Below are positions 43,090 to 51,098 of a DNA stretch of 64,000 nucleotides, one piece after another. The stretch comes from Duganella sp. sic0402 (lineage in GTDB: Bacteria; Pseudomonadota; Gammaproteobacteria; Burkholderiales; Burkholderiaceae_D). The position numbers and the translations under genes were made by a program. Where the stretch lies: assembly GCF_019219065.1 (NCBI RefSeq), contig NZ_JAHUWK010000001.1, positions 310,001 to 374,000 of the forward strand. The letters run 5' to 3'. Numbering within the stretch: the first letter of the stretch is position 1; every line of letters begins with the position of its first letter. Under the pieces are notes generated by a model that saw nothing but the letters and a program-made list of their open reading frames with translations, had not been told where the DNA came from and ran no database searches.

Positions 43090-45102
43090 ATGCCATTCAT
43101 GCGTCTCGTTTATTTCGCCTTGCCGTCACTGCTGATCGGCTGCACCAGCCTGCCACATGGCGGCGTCACGCCCGCCGGCGCCGAGGCCAGATTCGCGCTG
43201 CTGGAAACCAGCGACCTGCACGCCAATGTGCTTAGTTATGATTACTATAAGCTCCAGGCCGATCCTGCCGTCGGCCTGGAACGCACCGCCACGCTGATCA
43301 AACAGGCGCGCGCCGAATACCCGAACAATCTGCTGCTCGACAATGGCGACGCACTGCAAGGCACGGCGTTGGCCGACTACCAGGCGCTGGTCAAGCCAGC
43401 AGGCTGCGGCGACACGCTGGCCATCTACAAGGCCATGAACCAGCTGGGCGTCGATGGCGCCGGCATCGGCAACCATGAATTCAACTACGGCCTGGCCTAT
43501 CTGAACCAGGTCACCGGCAGCCATTTCAATGTGGATGGCGTGCCGGCCGACGCGCCGCGCTGTGCTGGCCCGGCTTTCCCCATCGTGCTGGCGAATATCT
43601 ACAGCGTGAAATCGAAGCAGCCGCTGTTCCAGCCCTACCGCATCCTGACCCGCCAGATCCAGGCCACCGGCCCGGATGGACAGCCACTGACGGCCAGCAT
43701 CAAGATCGGCATTATCGGCTTCACGCCGCCGGGCGTGCTGTCGTGGGACAAAGCCTGGCTGGAAGGGAAAGTCTACGCCGAGGGCGTGCGCGAAGCGGCG
43801 CAAAAATACATCCCGCAAATGCGTGCCGAGGGTGCCGACCTGGTGGTCGCCATTTCCCACGGCGGCGTGGACGGCGCGCCGTACACGCCGGAGATGGAAA
43901 ACGCTAACTACTACCTGGCCCAAGTGCCGGGCGTGGATGCGCTGCTGATCGGCCACGCACACCTGCCGTTCCCGGACGCCGCCAGCAAGGCGGCCGGCTT
44001 CAACCTGCCGGGCGTCGACAAGGTCAAGGGCACCATCCACGGCGTGCCGGCGGTGATGGCCAACCTGTGGGGCAAGCACCTGGGCATGATCGGTCTGCAC
44101 CTGAAATATGACGGCAGCCGCTGGCTGGTCGACCAATCGCGCACCACGGTCGAGGCGCGCGCCACCCGCCAGGCGGATGGCAGCTACGTCGCCGCCGACC
44201 CGGCCATTGCGCCGCTGGTCGCCGCCGAACATGCGGCCACCATCCGCTATGTGCAGACGCCGGTTGGCAGCAGCGATTTCCGCATGAGCAGCTACTTTGC
44301 CGACGTTGGCGACATCAGCGCGATTGAGCTGGTCAACCAGGCGCAAACCGCCTATGTGCGCGACTACGTCAAAGCCAACCTCCCGCAATATGCATCGCTG
44401 CCAGTGCTGTCGATGGCGTCGCCTTTCAAGACCGGTGCGGCCGGTGTCGCCGACTACACTGACGTCAGGCCGGGCGCGGTGGCGCTGAACAATGCCGCCG
44501 ACCTGTATCTGTACCCGAACGCGCTGCACGCCGTGAAGCTGGACGGCGCGCAGCTGAAAGCCTGGCTGGAAAAATCGGCTGAGCGCTTCAACCGCATCGA
44601 CCCGGCCAGCAGTGCTCAGCAGGAACTGGTCAACACCGGCTTTGCCGGCTTCAATTTCGACATGCTGACCAGCGCGGACGTCAGCTACCAAATCGACGTG
44701 ACCCAGCCGCTTGGCCAGCGCATCGTCAATCTGCGTTACCAGGGCGCGCCGCTATCGGCGTCGCAGTCCTTCCTGGTGGCGACCAATAACTATCGCGCCA
44801 GCGGTGGTGGCGGCTTCCCCGGCCTGGACGGCAGCAGGACCGTGATCGCCGCACCGGACTCCAGCCGCGACGTGCTGATCGGCTACATCCAGAAAACCAG
44901 ACAATTGAGCCGCACCCGCAACGGCGCCACGCGCAGCTGGCGTTTCGCACCGGTCGCCACCAAGGGCGCAGTGGTGTTCCATTCCGCACCCGGCCTGCTG
45001 GAACTGGCGCGCGAGGCTGGCCTGGCCGGCGTCAGCCAGCTGAAAGCTGACGATGGCGGCGGTAAAGGCTTTGCCCTCTACGCGATAGACCTCAGCAAAT
45101 AA
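43090..45102 (+). CDS. cpdB: 2',3'-cyclic-nucleotide 2'-phosphodiesterase/3'-nucleotidase lipoprotein (CpdB-like)
   Basis: Periplasmic bifunctional nucleotidase of 670 aa that converts 2',3'-cyclic nucleotides and 3'-nucleotides to nucleosides. The N-terminus ends in a lipobox (LPSLLIGC), so it is probably a lipoprotein rather than soluble as in E. coli. The metallophosphoesterase domain has TSDLHANV, LDNGDALQGT, GNHEFNYG, SHGGVDG and GHAHLPF; the C-terminal 5'-nucleotidase domain (about 400-600) includes TNNYRASGGGGFPG. ATG 43090 and 43099 are both possible. It is divergent from prfB and stands alone before liv. Confidence 0.92.
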   Translation: MPFMRLVYFALPSLLIGCTSLPHGGVTPAGAEARFALLETSDLHANVLSYDYYKLQADPAVGLERTATLIKQARAEYPNNLLLDNGDALQGTALADYQALVKPAGCGDTLAIYKAMNQLGVDGAGIGNHEFNYGLAYLNQVTGSHFNVDGVPADAPRCAGPAFPIVLANIYSVKSKQPLFQPYRILTRQIQATGPDGQPLTASIKIGIIGFTPPGVLSWDKAWLEGKVYAEGVREAAQKYIPQMRAEGADLVVAISHGGVDGAPYTPEMENANYYLAQVPGVDALLIGHAHLPFPDAASKAAGFNLPGVDKVKGTIHGVPAVMANLWGKHLGMIGLHLKYDGSRWLVDQSRTTVEARATRQADGSYVAADPAIAPLVAAEHAATIRYVQTPVGSSDFRMSSYFADVGDISAIELVNQAQTAYVRDYVKANLPQYASLPVLSMASPFKTGAAGVADYTDVRPGAVALNNAADLYLYPNALHAVKLDGAQLKAWLEKSAERFNRIDPASSAQQELVNTGFAGFNFDMLTSADVSYQIDVTQPLGQRIVNLRYQGAPLSASQSFLVATNNYRASGGGGFPGLDGSRTVIAAPDSSRDVLIGYIQKTRQLSRTRNGATRSWRFAPVATKGAVVFHSAPGLLELAREAGLAGVSQLKADDGGGKGFALYAIDLSK

Positions 45103-45116
45103 AGCGCCCGCGCCTG

Positions 45117-45146
45117 GCATGTAATCCTTACCGCTGGCTTACATGC
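45117..45146. promoter_or_regulatory. Inverted repeat upstream of the liv operon
   Basis: GCATGTAA (45117-45124) and TTACATGC (45139-45146) form an 8-bp inverted repeat with a 14-nt spacer, 42 nt before the -35 of the livJ promoter. It may be a regulator site; no known binding family is assigned. Confidence 0.4.
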
Positions 45147-45187
45147 TTGCACCGTGCGAGCGTGCTGCGATGCCGCACATCTATCTG

Positions 45188-45216
45188 TTGCTGATGACGT
45201 TCTACTAACCTACAAT
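45188..45216 (+). promoter_or_regulatory. sigma70 promoter of the liv operon
   Basis: TTGCTG (45188-45193), 17-nt spacer, TACAAT (45211-45216), 68 nt before the livJ start. Confidence 0.65.
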
Positions 45217-45284
45217 GGTTTTCCGATGGGGCGACTTTCCAGCGTACGACTACTATAAAAACGTTGTATAACAGGAGATGACAC

Positions 45285-46442
45285 ATGAATTTCAATTTGA
45301 AATTGCTCGTTGCAGGTCTGGCACTCGGTTTCGCGGCTACCTCTCAGGCAGCTGAGCCCATCAAGATCGGCGTGGCCGGTCCGTTCACCGGCGGTTCCGC
45401 GCCGATGGGCGTCTCGATGCGCGACGGCGTCAAGCTGGCGGTGGCGGAGATCAACGCCAAAGGCGGCGTGCTCGGCCGCCAGATCCAGCTGATCGAACGC
45501 GATGACGAAGCCAAGAACGAACGCGGCGTGCAAATCGCGCAGGAACTGATCAACAAGGAGCGCGTGGTCGCCACGGTCGGTTACATCAACACCGGCGTGG
45601 CGCTGGCCTCGCAGCGCTTCTACCAGGAAGCCAAAATCCCGGTGATGAACAACGTCGCCACCGGCTCGGTCATCACCCAGCAGTTCGCCAAGGAGCCGGA
45701 GAACTACATCTTCCGCAACTCCGCCAATGACCAGATCCAGTCGCAGATGATCATCAAGGAAGCGGTCGATAATCGCAAGTTCAAGAAAGTCGCCATCCTC
45801 GCCGACTCGACCAACTACGGCCAGCTGGGCCGCGAAGACCTGGAAAAAGTGCTGGCCTCGCGCAGCATGAAAGCGGTGGCGGTGGAGAAGTACAACATCA
45901 AGGACGTTGACATGACCGCCCAGCTGCTGAAGGCCAAGCAGGCCGGTGCGGAAGTGGTGCTCACTTATGGCATCGGTCCTGAGCTGGCGCAGATCGCCAA
46001 CGGCATGGAAAAACTCGGCTGGAAAGTGCCGCTGATCGGCAGCTGGACGCTGTCGATGGCCAACTTCATCGACAACGCCGGTAAGAACGGCAACGGCACC
46101 CGCATGCCGCAGACCTTCATTCAGGAACCGAACACGCCGAAGCGCAAGGCCTTCATCGACGCCTACATCAAATCCTACAACCCGCCGCAAGGCCGCATGC
46201 CGTCGCCGGTGTCGGCAGCGCAGGGCTATGACTCGATCTACCTGCTGGCTGCCGCGATCAAACAGGCCAACAGCACCGATGGTCCGAAGGTCAAGGCCGC
46301 GCTGGAAAACCTCAACGAAAAAGTTGAGGGCGTCGTCACCACCTACGACAAGCCCTACGGCAAGGACGATCACGAAGCCATCACCGCCGACATCACCGTC
46401 TTCGGTGAAGTCAAGGATGGCAAAGTCGTACACGCCAAGTAG
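45285..46442 (+). CDS. livJ: Branched-chain amino acid ABC transporter binding protein
   Basis: Periplasmic Leu/Ile/Val-binding-type protein of 385 aa, first gene of a complete liv operon. A signal peptide covers about residues 1-23 (ending SQAAEP); the mature protein opens IKIGVAGPFTGGSAPMG, the standard start of this family, with INAKGGVLGRQIQLIERDDE following. AGGAG (45273-45277) precedes the ATG at good distance. Such binding proteins vary in ligand (branched-chain amino acids, amides, urea, aromatic acids), so the symbol reflects family, not a proven ligand. A REP pair follows it. Confidence 0.9.
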   Translation: MNFNLKLLVAGLALGFAATSQAAEPIKIGVAGPFTGGSAPMGVSMRDGVKLAVAEINAKGGVLGRQIQLIERDDEAKNERGVQIAQELINKERVVATVGYINTGVALASQRFYQEAKIPVMNNVATGSVITQQFAKEPENYIFRNSANDQIQSQMIIKEAVDNRKFKKVAILADSTNYGQLGREDLEKVLASRSMKAVAVEKYNIKDVDMTAQLLKAKQAGAEVVLTYGIGPELAQIANGMEKLGWKVPLIGSWTLSMANFIDNAGKNGNGTRMPQTFIQEPNTPKRKAFIDAYIKSYNPPQGRMPSPVSAAQGYDSIYLLAAAIKQANSTDGPKVKAALENLNEKVEGVVTTYDKPYGKDDHEAITADITVFGEVKDGKVVHAK

Positions 46443-46455
46443 GAGCGCTTGGCAG

Positions 46456-46535
46456 CGTCGTTCCCGCGCGGGCGGGAACCCATACGAAGTTTCCCGGCAG
46501 GCGCTCTATGGATTCCCGCCTGCGCGGGAATGACG
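46456..46535. repeat. Inverted pair of REP-type repeats between livJ and livH
   Basis: Two palindromic units, TTCCCGC-GCGG-GCGGGAA (46461-46478) and TTCCCGC-CTGC-GCGGGAA (46513-46530), lie head to head. Their flanks match when one is reversed (GTCGTTCCC...GGGAACCCATA against GTCATTCCC...GGGAATCCATA). This is a BIME-like arrangement. As in other binding-protein-dependent operons, it probably protects the upstream binding-protein message and lowers permease expression. Confidence 0.85.
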
Positions 46536-46584
46536 GCTATCGTGGCGGCGCTCGCCATTTTCTTCTCGTCCGCAGGGGAATACT

Positions 46585-47475
46585 ATGGAAATCCTGTTGC
46601 AACTGGTGTTCAGCGGTATCGCGCTGGGCATGATCTATGCGGTGATCGCCTTCGGCTACCAGCTCACCTTCGCCACCTCCGGCACGCTGAACTTCGGCCA
46701 GGGCGAATCGCTCATGCTGGGCGCTTTGGTGGGACTCAGCCTGGTCGGCACCATCCACGGCGGTCCTTACATGAGCTACTTGCTGATGATCCCGCTGGTG
46801 ATCGTATTCGGCGCGCTGCAAGGCATGTTCGTTGAATGGATAGGCGTGCGGCCGGCTATCAAGATCAAGTCCGAATTCGGCTGGATCATGTCGACCATCG
46901 CGCTGGCCATCATCTTCAAGAACGTGGCCGAGAACATCTGGGGCAAGGATGATCTGACCTTTCCATCGCCGCTGTCGTCGGCGCCGATCGAGATCCTCGG
47001 CGCTAACGTGCAGCCGATGCAGATCGCGGTGGTGGTGGGCGCGCTGGCCATCATGGCGGCAGTCGAAATCTTCAATCGCAAATCGATCTACGGCAAAGCG
47101 GTGGTCGCCACTGCCAATGACCGTGACGCGGCAGGTCTGATGGGCATCAACACCGGCGCGGTCATCACTTTTTCCTATGCGTTATCGTCGGCTGTCGCCG
47201 CCTTTGCCGGCGTGCTGGTAGCGCCGCTGACGCTGACCGGCGCCACCATGGGCGCCTCGCTGGGCCTGAAGGCGTTTGCGGTGGCGATCATCGGCGGCCT
47301 GACCTCGGGCGTTGGCGCCATTGTCGGCGGGCTGATACTCGGGATCACCGAAACCACCGCCGGCTATTACATCTCGACCGGGTACAAAGACGTGCCGGGC
47401 CTGTTGCTGCTACTGCTGGTGCTGGCGGTGAAACCGTCCGGCCTGTTCGGCAAAGCTGCCATCAAAAAGGTCTGA
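46585..47475 (+). CDS. livH: Branched-chain amino acid ABC transporter permease LivH
   Basis: Inner-membrane permease of 296 aa with about eight hydrophobic segments. The opening MEILLQLVFSGIALGMIYAVIAFGYQLTFATSGTLNFGQGE is the LivH signature, and the EAA-like loop includes VVATANDRDAAGLMGIN. It pairs with the LivM half of the next protein. A GGGGAA-type ribosome site lies just before ATG 46585. The next gene starts 3 nt after its stop. Confidence 0.94.
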   Translation: MEILLQLVFSGIALGMIYAVIAFGYQLTFATSGTLNFGQGESLMLGALVGLSLVGTIHGGPYMSYLLMIPLVIVFGALQGMFVEWIGVRPAIKIKSEFGWIMSTIALAIIFKNVAENIWGKDDLTFPSPLSSAPIEILGANVQPMQIAVVVGALAIMAAVEIFNRKSIYGKAVVATANDRDAAGLMGINTGAVITFSYALSSAVAAFAGVLVAPLTLTGATMGASLGLKAFAVAIIGGLTSGVGAIVGGLILGITETTAGYYISTGYKDVPGLLLLLLVLAVKPSGLFGKAAIKKV

Positions 47476-47478
47476 TCC

Positions 47479-49407
47479 ATGAAGAGGACGATCATCGCGG
47501 CAAGCGTGGCGGGGCTGGCGGTACTGGCACTATATCCGGTACTGATTCCTAATCCTTACTATATCCATCTATTTGAAACGATACTGATCTACGCGATACT
47601 ATTATTTGGCCTGGACATCGTGGTCGGCTACACCGGCCAGGTGTCGCTTGGCCACGCGGGCCTGTTCGGCATCGGCTCCTACGTCACCGGCGTGATCGTC
47701 TTCAAGCTGGGCGCGCCGTTCTGGATCGCCATTCCTGGCAGCGTGATCGGCGCAGCGGTGTTCGGCGCCATCCTCGCGCTGCCGGCGTTGCGCGTCACCG
47801 GCCCGTATCTGGCGATGGTCACGCTGGCCTTCGGCACCATCATCCAGATCCTGATCAACGAAATGACCTTCCTGACCGAAGGGCCGATGGGCATCAAAAT
47901 CTCCAAGCCAGTGCTGTTCGGAGAAAAGCTCAGCGAAGTGCAGTACTACTACATGGTCGCGGTGCTGATGGTGATATCGCTGGTGGTGGTGCACCGCATA
48001 CTCAAGTCCAACCTGGGCCGCGCGTTCGAAGCGCTGCGCGACAGCCCGATCGCGTCGGACTGCATGGGTGTCTCGGTGTACCGCTACAAGGTGTACGCCT
48101 TCATCATCAGCGCCGGCTTCGCCGGGCTGGCCGGCAGCCTGTACGCGTATTCGGAAGAATATATCTCGCCCAACACCTACAATTTCGAGCTGACCATCCT
48201 GTTCCTGCTGGCGGTGATCATGGGCGGCCGCAAGACCCGCTCCGGATCGCTGATCGGCGCGCTGATCGTGGTCATGCTGCCCAGCCTGCTGGCCGATATC
48301 GAACTATTCCGCAAGATCGCCGTGGCCGCCGCCGTGCTGGGGGTGATCGGCTCGGCCGTCGCGATTGCCCGCAAGCGCGCCACGCCGCGCGGCGTCGCCG
48401 TGCCGCTGATCGCCACCATCGGCATGGCCGCGTTCTCGTACAAGCTGGAAAACATCGTCGATTGGCGGCTGACCATCTTTGGCCTGATGACGCTGTTCGT
48501 GGTCTACTATCTGCAAGACGGGATAGTCGGCTTCCTGCAAGGCTTGTTCGGCCGTGCACGTGCGCACGCCAAGCCGGCGGCATCGGGCGCCGGCGCCGAG
48601 CCTTTCCCGCGCGCGCAAGGCGGCAAGGCTGGCGACACGCTGCTGGATGTCGAACAGATCCTGATGCAGTTCGGCGGCCTGAAAGCGCTCAACCAGGTCA
48701 ACCTGAACGTTGTGCAAGGCTCGGTGCATGGCCTGATCGGTCCTAACGGCTCAGGCAAAAGCACGATGATGAACGTCCTCACCGGCATCTACAAACCGAC
48801 CGCAGGGAAGGTGGCGTTTGCCGGTGCGGTGATCTCCGGACGCACACCATCCCAGATCGCGTTGGGCGGTGTTGCACGCACCTTCCAGAACGTGCAGCTA
48901 TTCGGCGAAATGACCGCCACTGAAAACGTGCTGGTCGGCCTGCACAACACCTTTGCCTCAAATGTGCTGGACGTGATGCTGCAAACGCCGCGCTACAAAC
49001 GTGAAGAGCAGGCCGCGCGCGAACGTGCCGCCAGCATCCTTGAATTCGTCGGCCTGGTGGACATGGTCAACGAAGAAGCGCGCAATCTCCCTTACGGCAA
49101 ACAGCGGCTGCTGGAAATCGGCCGCGCGCTGGGCCTCAGTCCGCGCCTGCTGCTGCTGGACGAGCCGGCGGCCGGCCTGACCGCGCCGGACATCAAGGAG
49201 CTGATGGCCATCATTCGCAAGATCCGCGACCACGGCATCACCATCATCCTGATCGAGCACCACATGGACGTGGTGATGGCCTTGTCCGACACCGTGACGG
49301 TACTGGACTTCGGCCAGAAAATCGCCGAAGGCAAACCGGCCGCCGTGCAAAGCGATCCGAAAGTGATCGAAGCTTACCTTGGCGGCAGCAGCGACGCCGC
49401 GCACTGA
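47479..49407 (+). CDS. livMG: Fused LivM permease - LivG ATPase
   Basis: Single polypeptide of 642 aa joining two subunits normally encoded separately. Residues 1 to about 345 are the LivM permease (GLDIVVGYTGQVSLGHAGLFGIG, LRDSPIASDCMGV, MGGRKTRSGSLIGA); a Pro/Ala/Gly linker (about 365-385) leads to the LivG ATPase with Walker A GPNGSGKST at about 421, the LivG-type signature LPYGKQRLLEIGRAL and Walker B LLLLDEPAAGL. The fusion would fix one ATPase to one permease. Extra hydrophobic segments near 290-355 suggest two more membrane helices than standard LivM. The frame is continuous, so this is not a sequencing artefact. Confidence 0.94.
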   Translation: MKRTIIAASVAGLAVLALYPVLIPNPYYIHLFETILIYAILLFGLDIVVGYTGQVSLGHAGLFGIGSYVTGVIVFKLGAPFWIAIPGSVIGAAVFGAILALPALRVTGPYLAMVTLAFGTIIQILINEMTFLTEGPMGIKISKPVLFGEKLSEVQYYYMVAVLMVISLVVVHRILKSNLGRAFEALRDSPIASDCMGVSVYRYKVYAFIISAGFAGLAGSLYAYSEEYISPNTYNFELTILFLLAVIMGGRKTRSGSLIGALIVVMLPSLLADIELFRKIAVAAAVLGVIGSAVAIARKRATPRGVAVPLIATIGMAAFSYKLENIVDWRLTIFGLMTLFVVYYLQDGIVGFLQGLFGRARAHAKPAASGAGAEPFPRAQGGKAGDTLLDVEQILMQFGGLKALNQVNLNVVQGSVHGLIGPNGSGKSTMMNVLTGIYKPTAGKVAFAGAVISGRTPSQIALGGVARTFQNVQLFGEMTATENVLVGLHNTFASNVLDVMLQTPRYKREEQAARERAASILEFVGLVDMVNEEARNLPYGKQRLLEIGRALGLSPRLLLLDEPAAGLTAPDIKELMAIIRKIRDHGITIILIEHHMDVVMALSDTVTVLDFGQKIAEGKPAAVQSDPKVIEAYLGGSSDAAH

Positions 49408-49420
49408 GAAGGATACCCAT

Positions 49421-50146
49421 ATGCTCTCGATCGCCAATCTGCACGCCGCCTACGGCAAAGTCGAAGTCTTGCACGGCATCTCGCTGGACGTCCCGAAAGG
49501 CAAGCTGGTGACGCTGATCGGCTCCAACGGCGCCGGCAAAACCACCACCATGCGCGCCATCTCCGGCATGATCAAGCCGAAGGGCGGCAAGGTCACGCTG
49601 GACGGCAAGGACATCACCGGCAGCGACTCGCACAAAATCGCCCGCGCCGGGCTGGCGCACTCGCCTGAAGGGCGGCGCGTGTTTGCCTCCATGAGCGTGA
49701 CCGACAACCTGCTGCTGGGCGCCTTCCCGCGCTTCACCCGCGCCCGCCCGAAAGGCGACATCAAACACGATCTGGAAAAAGCCCTGGAACTGTTCCCGCG
49801 CCTGAAAGAACGCCAACACCAGCTGGCCGGCACACTATCCGGCGGCGAACAGCAAATGCTGGCGATGGCGCGCGCCGTCATGCTCAATCCCGAAGTGGTG
49901 CTGCTGGACGAACCCTCAATGGGCCTGGCGCCTATCCTGGTCGAAGAAGTATTCCGCATCATCCTGCGGCTGAAATCCGAAGGTGTCACCATGCTGCTGG
50001 TGGAGCAGTTTGCCGCCGCCGCGCTCAACGTCGCCGACTACGGCTACGTCCTCGAAAACGGCAGCATCTCCGTCCACGGCCCCGCCGAAAGCCTGAAAAC
50101 CGACCCCAAAGTCATCGCCGCGTATCTGGGTGGTGGGCACTCCTAG
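49421..50146 (+). CDS. livF: Branched-chain amino acid ABC transporter ATPase LivF
   Basis: Second ATPase of the liv importer, 241 aa. Walker A GSNGAGKTT at about 34-42, signature LSGGEQQMLAMARAVM, Walker B VVLLDEPSMGLAP, and the LivF end IAAYLGGGHS. The frame opens upstream at 49379, but ATG 49421 follows AAGGAT and matches LivF N-termini (MLSIANLHAAYGKVEVL). Last gene of the operon; no terminator is evident within the next 60 nt. Confidence 0.95.
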   Translation: MLSIANLHAAYGKVEVLHGISLDVPKGKLVTLIGSNGAGKTTTMRAISGMIKPKGGKVTLDGKDITGSDSHKIARAGLAHSPEGRRVFASMSVTDNLLLGAFPRFTRARPKGDIKHDLEKALELFPRLKERQHQLAGTLSGGEQQMLAMARAVMLNPEVVLLDEPSMGLAPILVEEVFRIILRLKSEGVTMLLVEQFAAAALNVADYGYVLENGSISVHGPAESLKTDPKVIAAYLGGGHS

Positions 50147-50171
50147 GGAACTGGATTCGTTGCTCGATAGG

Positions 50172-50188
50172 CATGATTAAATATCATG
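50172..50188. promoter_or_regulatory. Palindrome, copy 1 (possible operator)
   Basis: CATGATTAAATATCATG is a 17-bp palindrome (CATGAT/ATCATG arms, 5-nt centre). It shares 14 of 15 core bases with the second copy at 50318. Confidence 0.5.
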
Positions 50189-50270
50189 AGTGTCATAAAT
50201 GCATGAGGCTGTCAACATGCACTCTATAGCTTTAGTTGTTTTGACGACAAAATATTTATTGTTGAACAGT

Positions 50271-50299
50271 TTTCAATCTGACTTGTAATCCAGTATAAA
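50271..50299 (+). promoter_or_regulatory. Candidate promoter of the PEP-CTERM gene
   Basis: TTTCAA (50271-50276) and TATAAA (50294-50299) with a 17-nt spacer. The second palindrome lies just downstream, between promoter and start codon, where a repressor would block elongation. Confidence 0.4.
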
Positions 50300-50317
50300 A
50301 TCGATTGCATAGATGAC

Positions 50318-50332
50318 ATGATTAAAAATCAT
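50318..50332. promoter_or_regulatory. Palindrome, copy 2 (possible operator)
   Basis: ATGATTAAAAATCAT, the second copy of the palindromic motif, 37 nt before the ATG of the PEP-CTERM gene. Confidence 0.5.
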
Positions 50333-50369
50333 CTATCTCTCATTCTTATACATAGACCAGGACAGATCG

Positions 50370-51065
50370 ATGACTAAAAAAGTACATTTTACGCAGTCCT
50401 TGCGCACGCTTGCAGGCGCAACCTTGCTGCTTCTGGCGACTGGCGCCGCCCACGCTGCTGCGGTAAGCGAAAGCGGCGATGCCGGCGAACTGATCAACTC
50501 GGCCCAAACCTTTTCCGGTAACAGCGCCATTTCCTCCATCACGGGCTCGCTGCTGAGCACCTCGCAAAGCGATTATGCCGACCTGTTCCGCGTCTATCTG
50601 TATGCCGGCAGTATTTTCAGGGCGACTACCACCGCCTCGGTATGGAATACCAATAACTTCGATACCGCACTGTTTCTGTTTGATGCAAGCGGCCACGGCG
50701 TAGTGGCGAATGACGACGATCCCAATGTCGGGCCCCAGTCCACCATCACGATCACCCAGTCGGTTGGCGCCAGCGGCTACTACTACCTGGCCATTGCCGG
50801 CGCAGGCTATACCCCGGTGAGCGCCGGCGGTTCGATTTTCGGCGATCTGATCGGCAAGGACCAGGTGCAGGCAGTCGGTGTTGGTGGTAGTGGTGCATTG
50901 AGTGCCTGGCAGAGCACCAGCGGCGAGGGTGACCGCTATCAGATCGTGCTGCAAGGCGCTTACGCCAGCGCGACGGCAGTGCCGGAGCCAGTCAGCATCA
51001 CCATGTTGATGGCTGGTCTGGGTCTGGTCGGTGCTGCCGCGCGTCGCCGTCGCGCCCAGGCCTGA
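50370..51065 (+). CDS. PEP-CTERM sorted exported protein
   Basis: Secreted protein of 231 aa. A signal peptide (about 1-30, ending AAHAAA) is followed by a DVUA0089-like or pre-peptidase-type beta domain (FDTALFLFDASGHGVVANDDDPNVG). The C-terminus is a full PEP-CTERM signal: VPEP at 204-207, a hydrophobic helix (ITMLMAGLGLVGAAA) and an Arg cluster (RRRR). This marks it for the exosortase/archaeosortase-like EpsH system linked to exopolysaccharide and biofilm matrix; no exosortase is in this window. The gene is preceded by an AT-rich region with twin palindromes and followed 33 nt later by a protease gene. Confidence 0.9.
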   Translation: MTKKVHFTQSLRTLAGATLLLLATGAAHAAAVSESGDAGELINSAQTFSGNSAISSITGSLLSTSQSDYADLFRVYLYAGSIFRATTTASVWNTNNFDTALFLFDASGHGVVANDDDPNVGPQSTITITQSVGASGYYYLAIAGAGYTPVSAGGSIFGDLIGKDQVQAVGVGGSGALSAWQSTSGEGDRYQIVLQGAYASATAVPEPVSITMLMAGLGLVGAAARRRRAQA

Positions 51066-51098
51066 TCCGTCGAACGCAATTCAGAGAAGATGACATCC

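Larger units (their letters stand above)
50147..50369. other. AT-rich gap between livF and the PEP-CTERM gene
   Basis: This 223-bp gap is clearly AT-richer than its surroundings. It contains two copies of an ATGATTAAA-N-ATCAT-type palindrome (50173-50187 and 50318-50332) and a candidate promoter TTTCAA-N17-TATAAA (50271-50299). No open frame of note and no terminator hairpin for the liv operon was seen. Confidence 0.6.

Noticed and set aside
46228-46533. Short frame overlapping the end of livJ and the REP elements
   Set aside because: Out of frame with livJ and runs through palindromic repeats; no homology or ribosome site.
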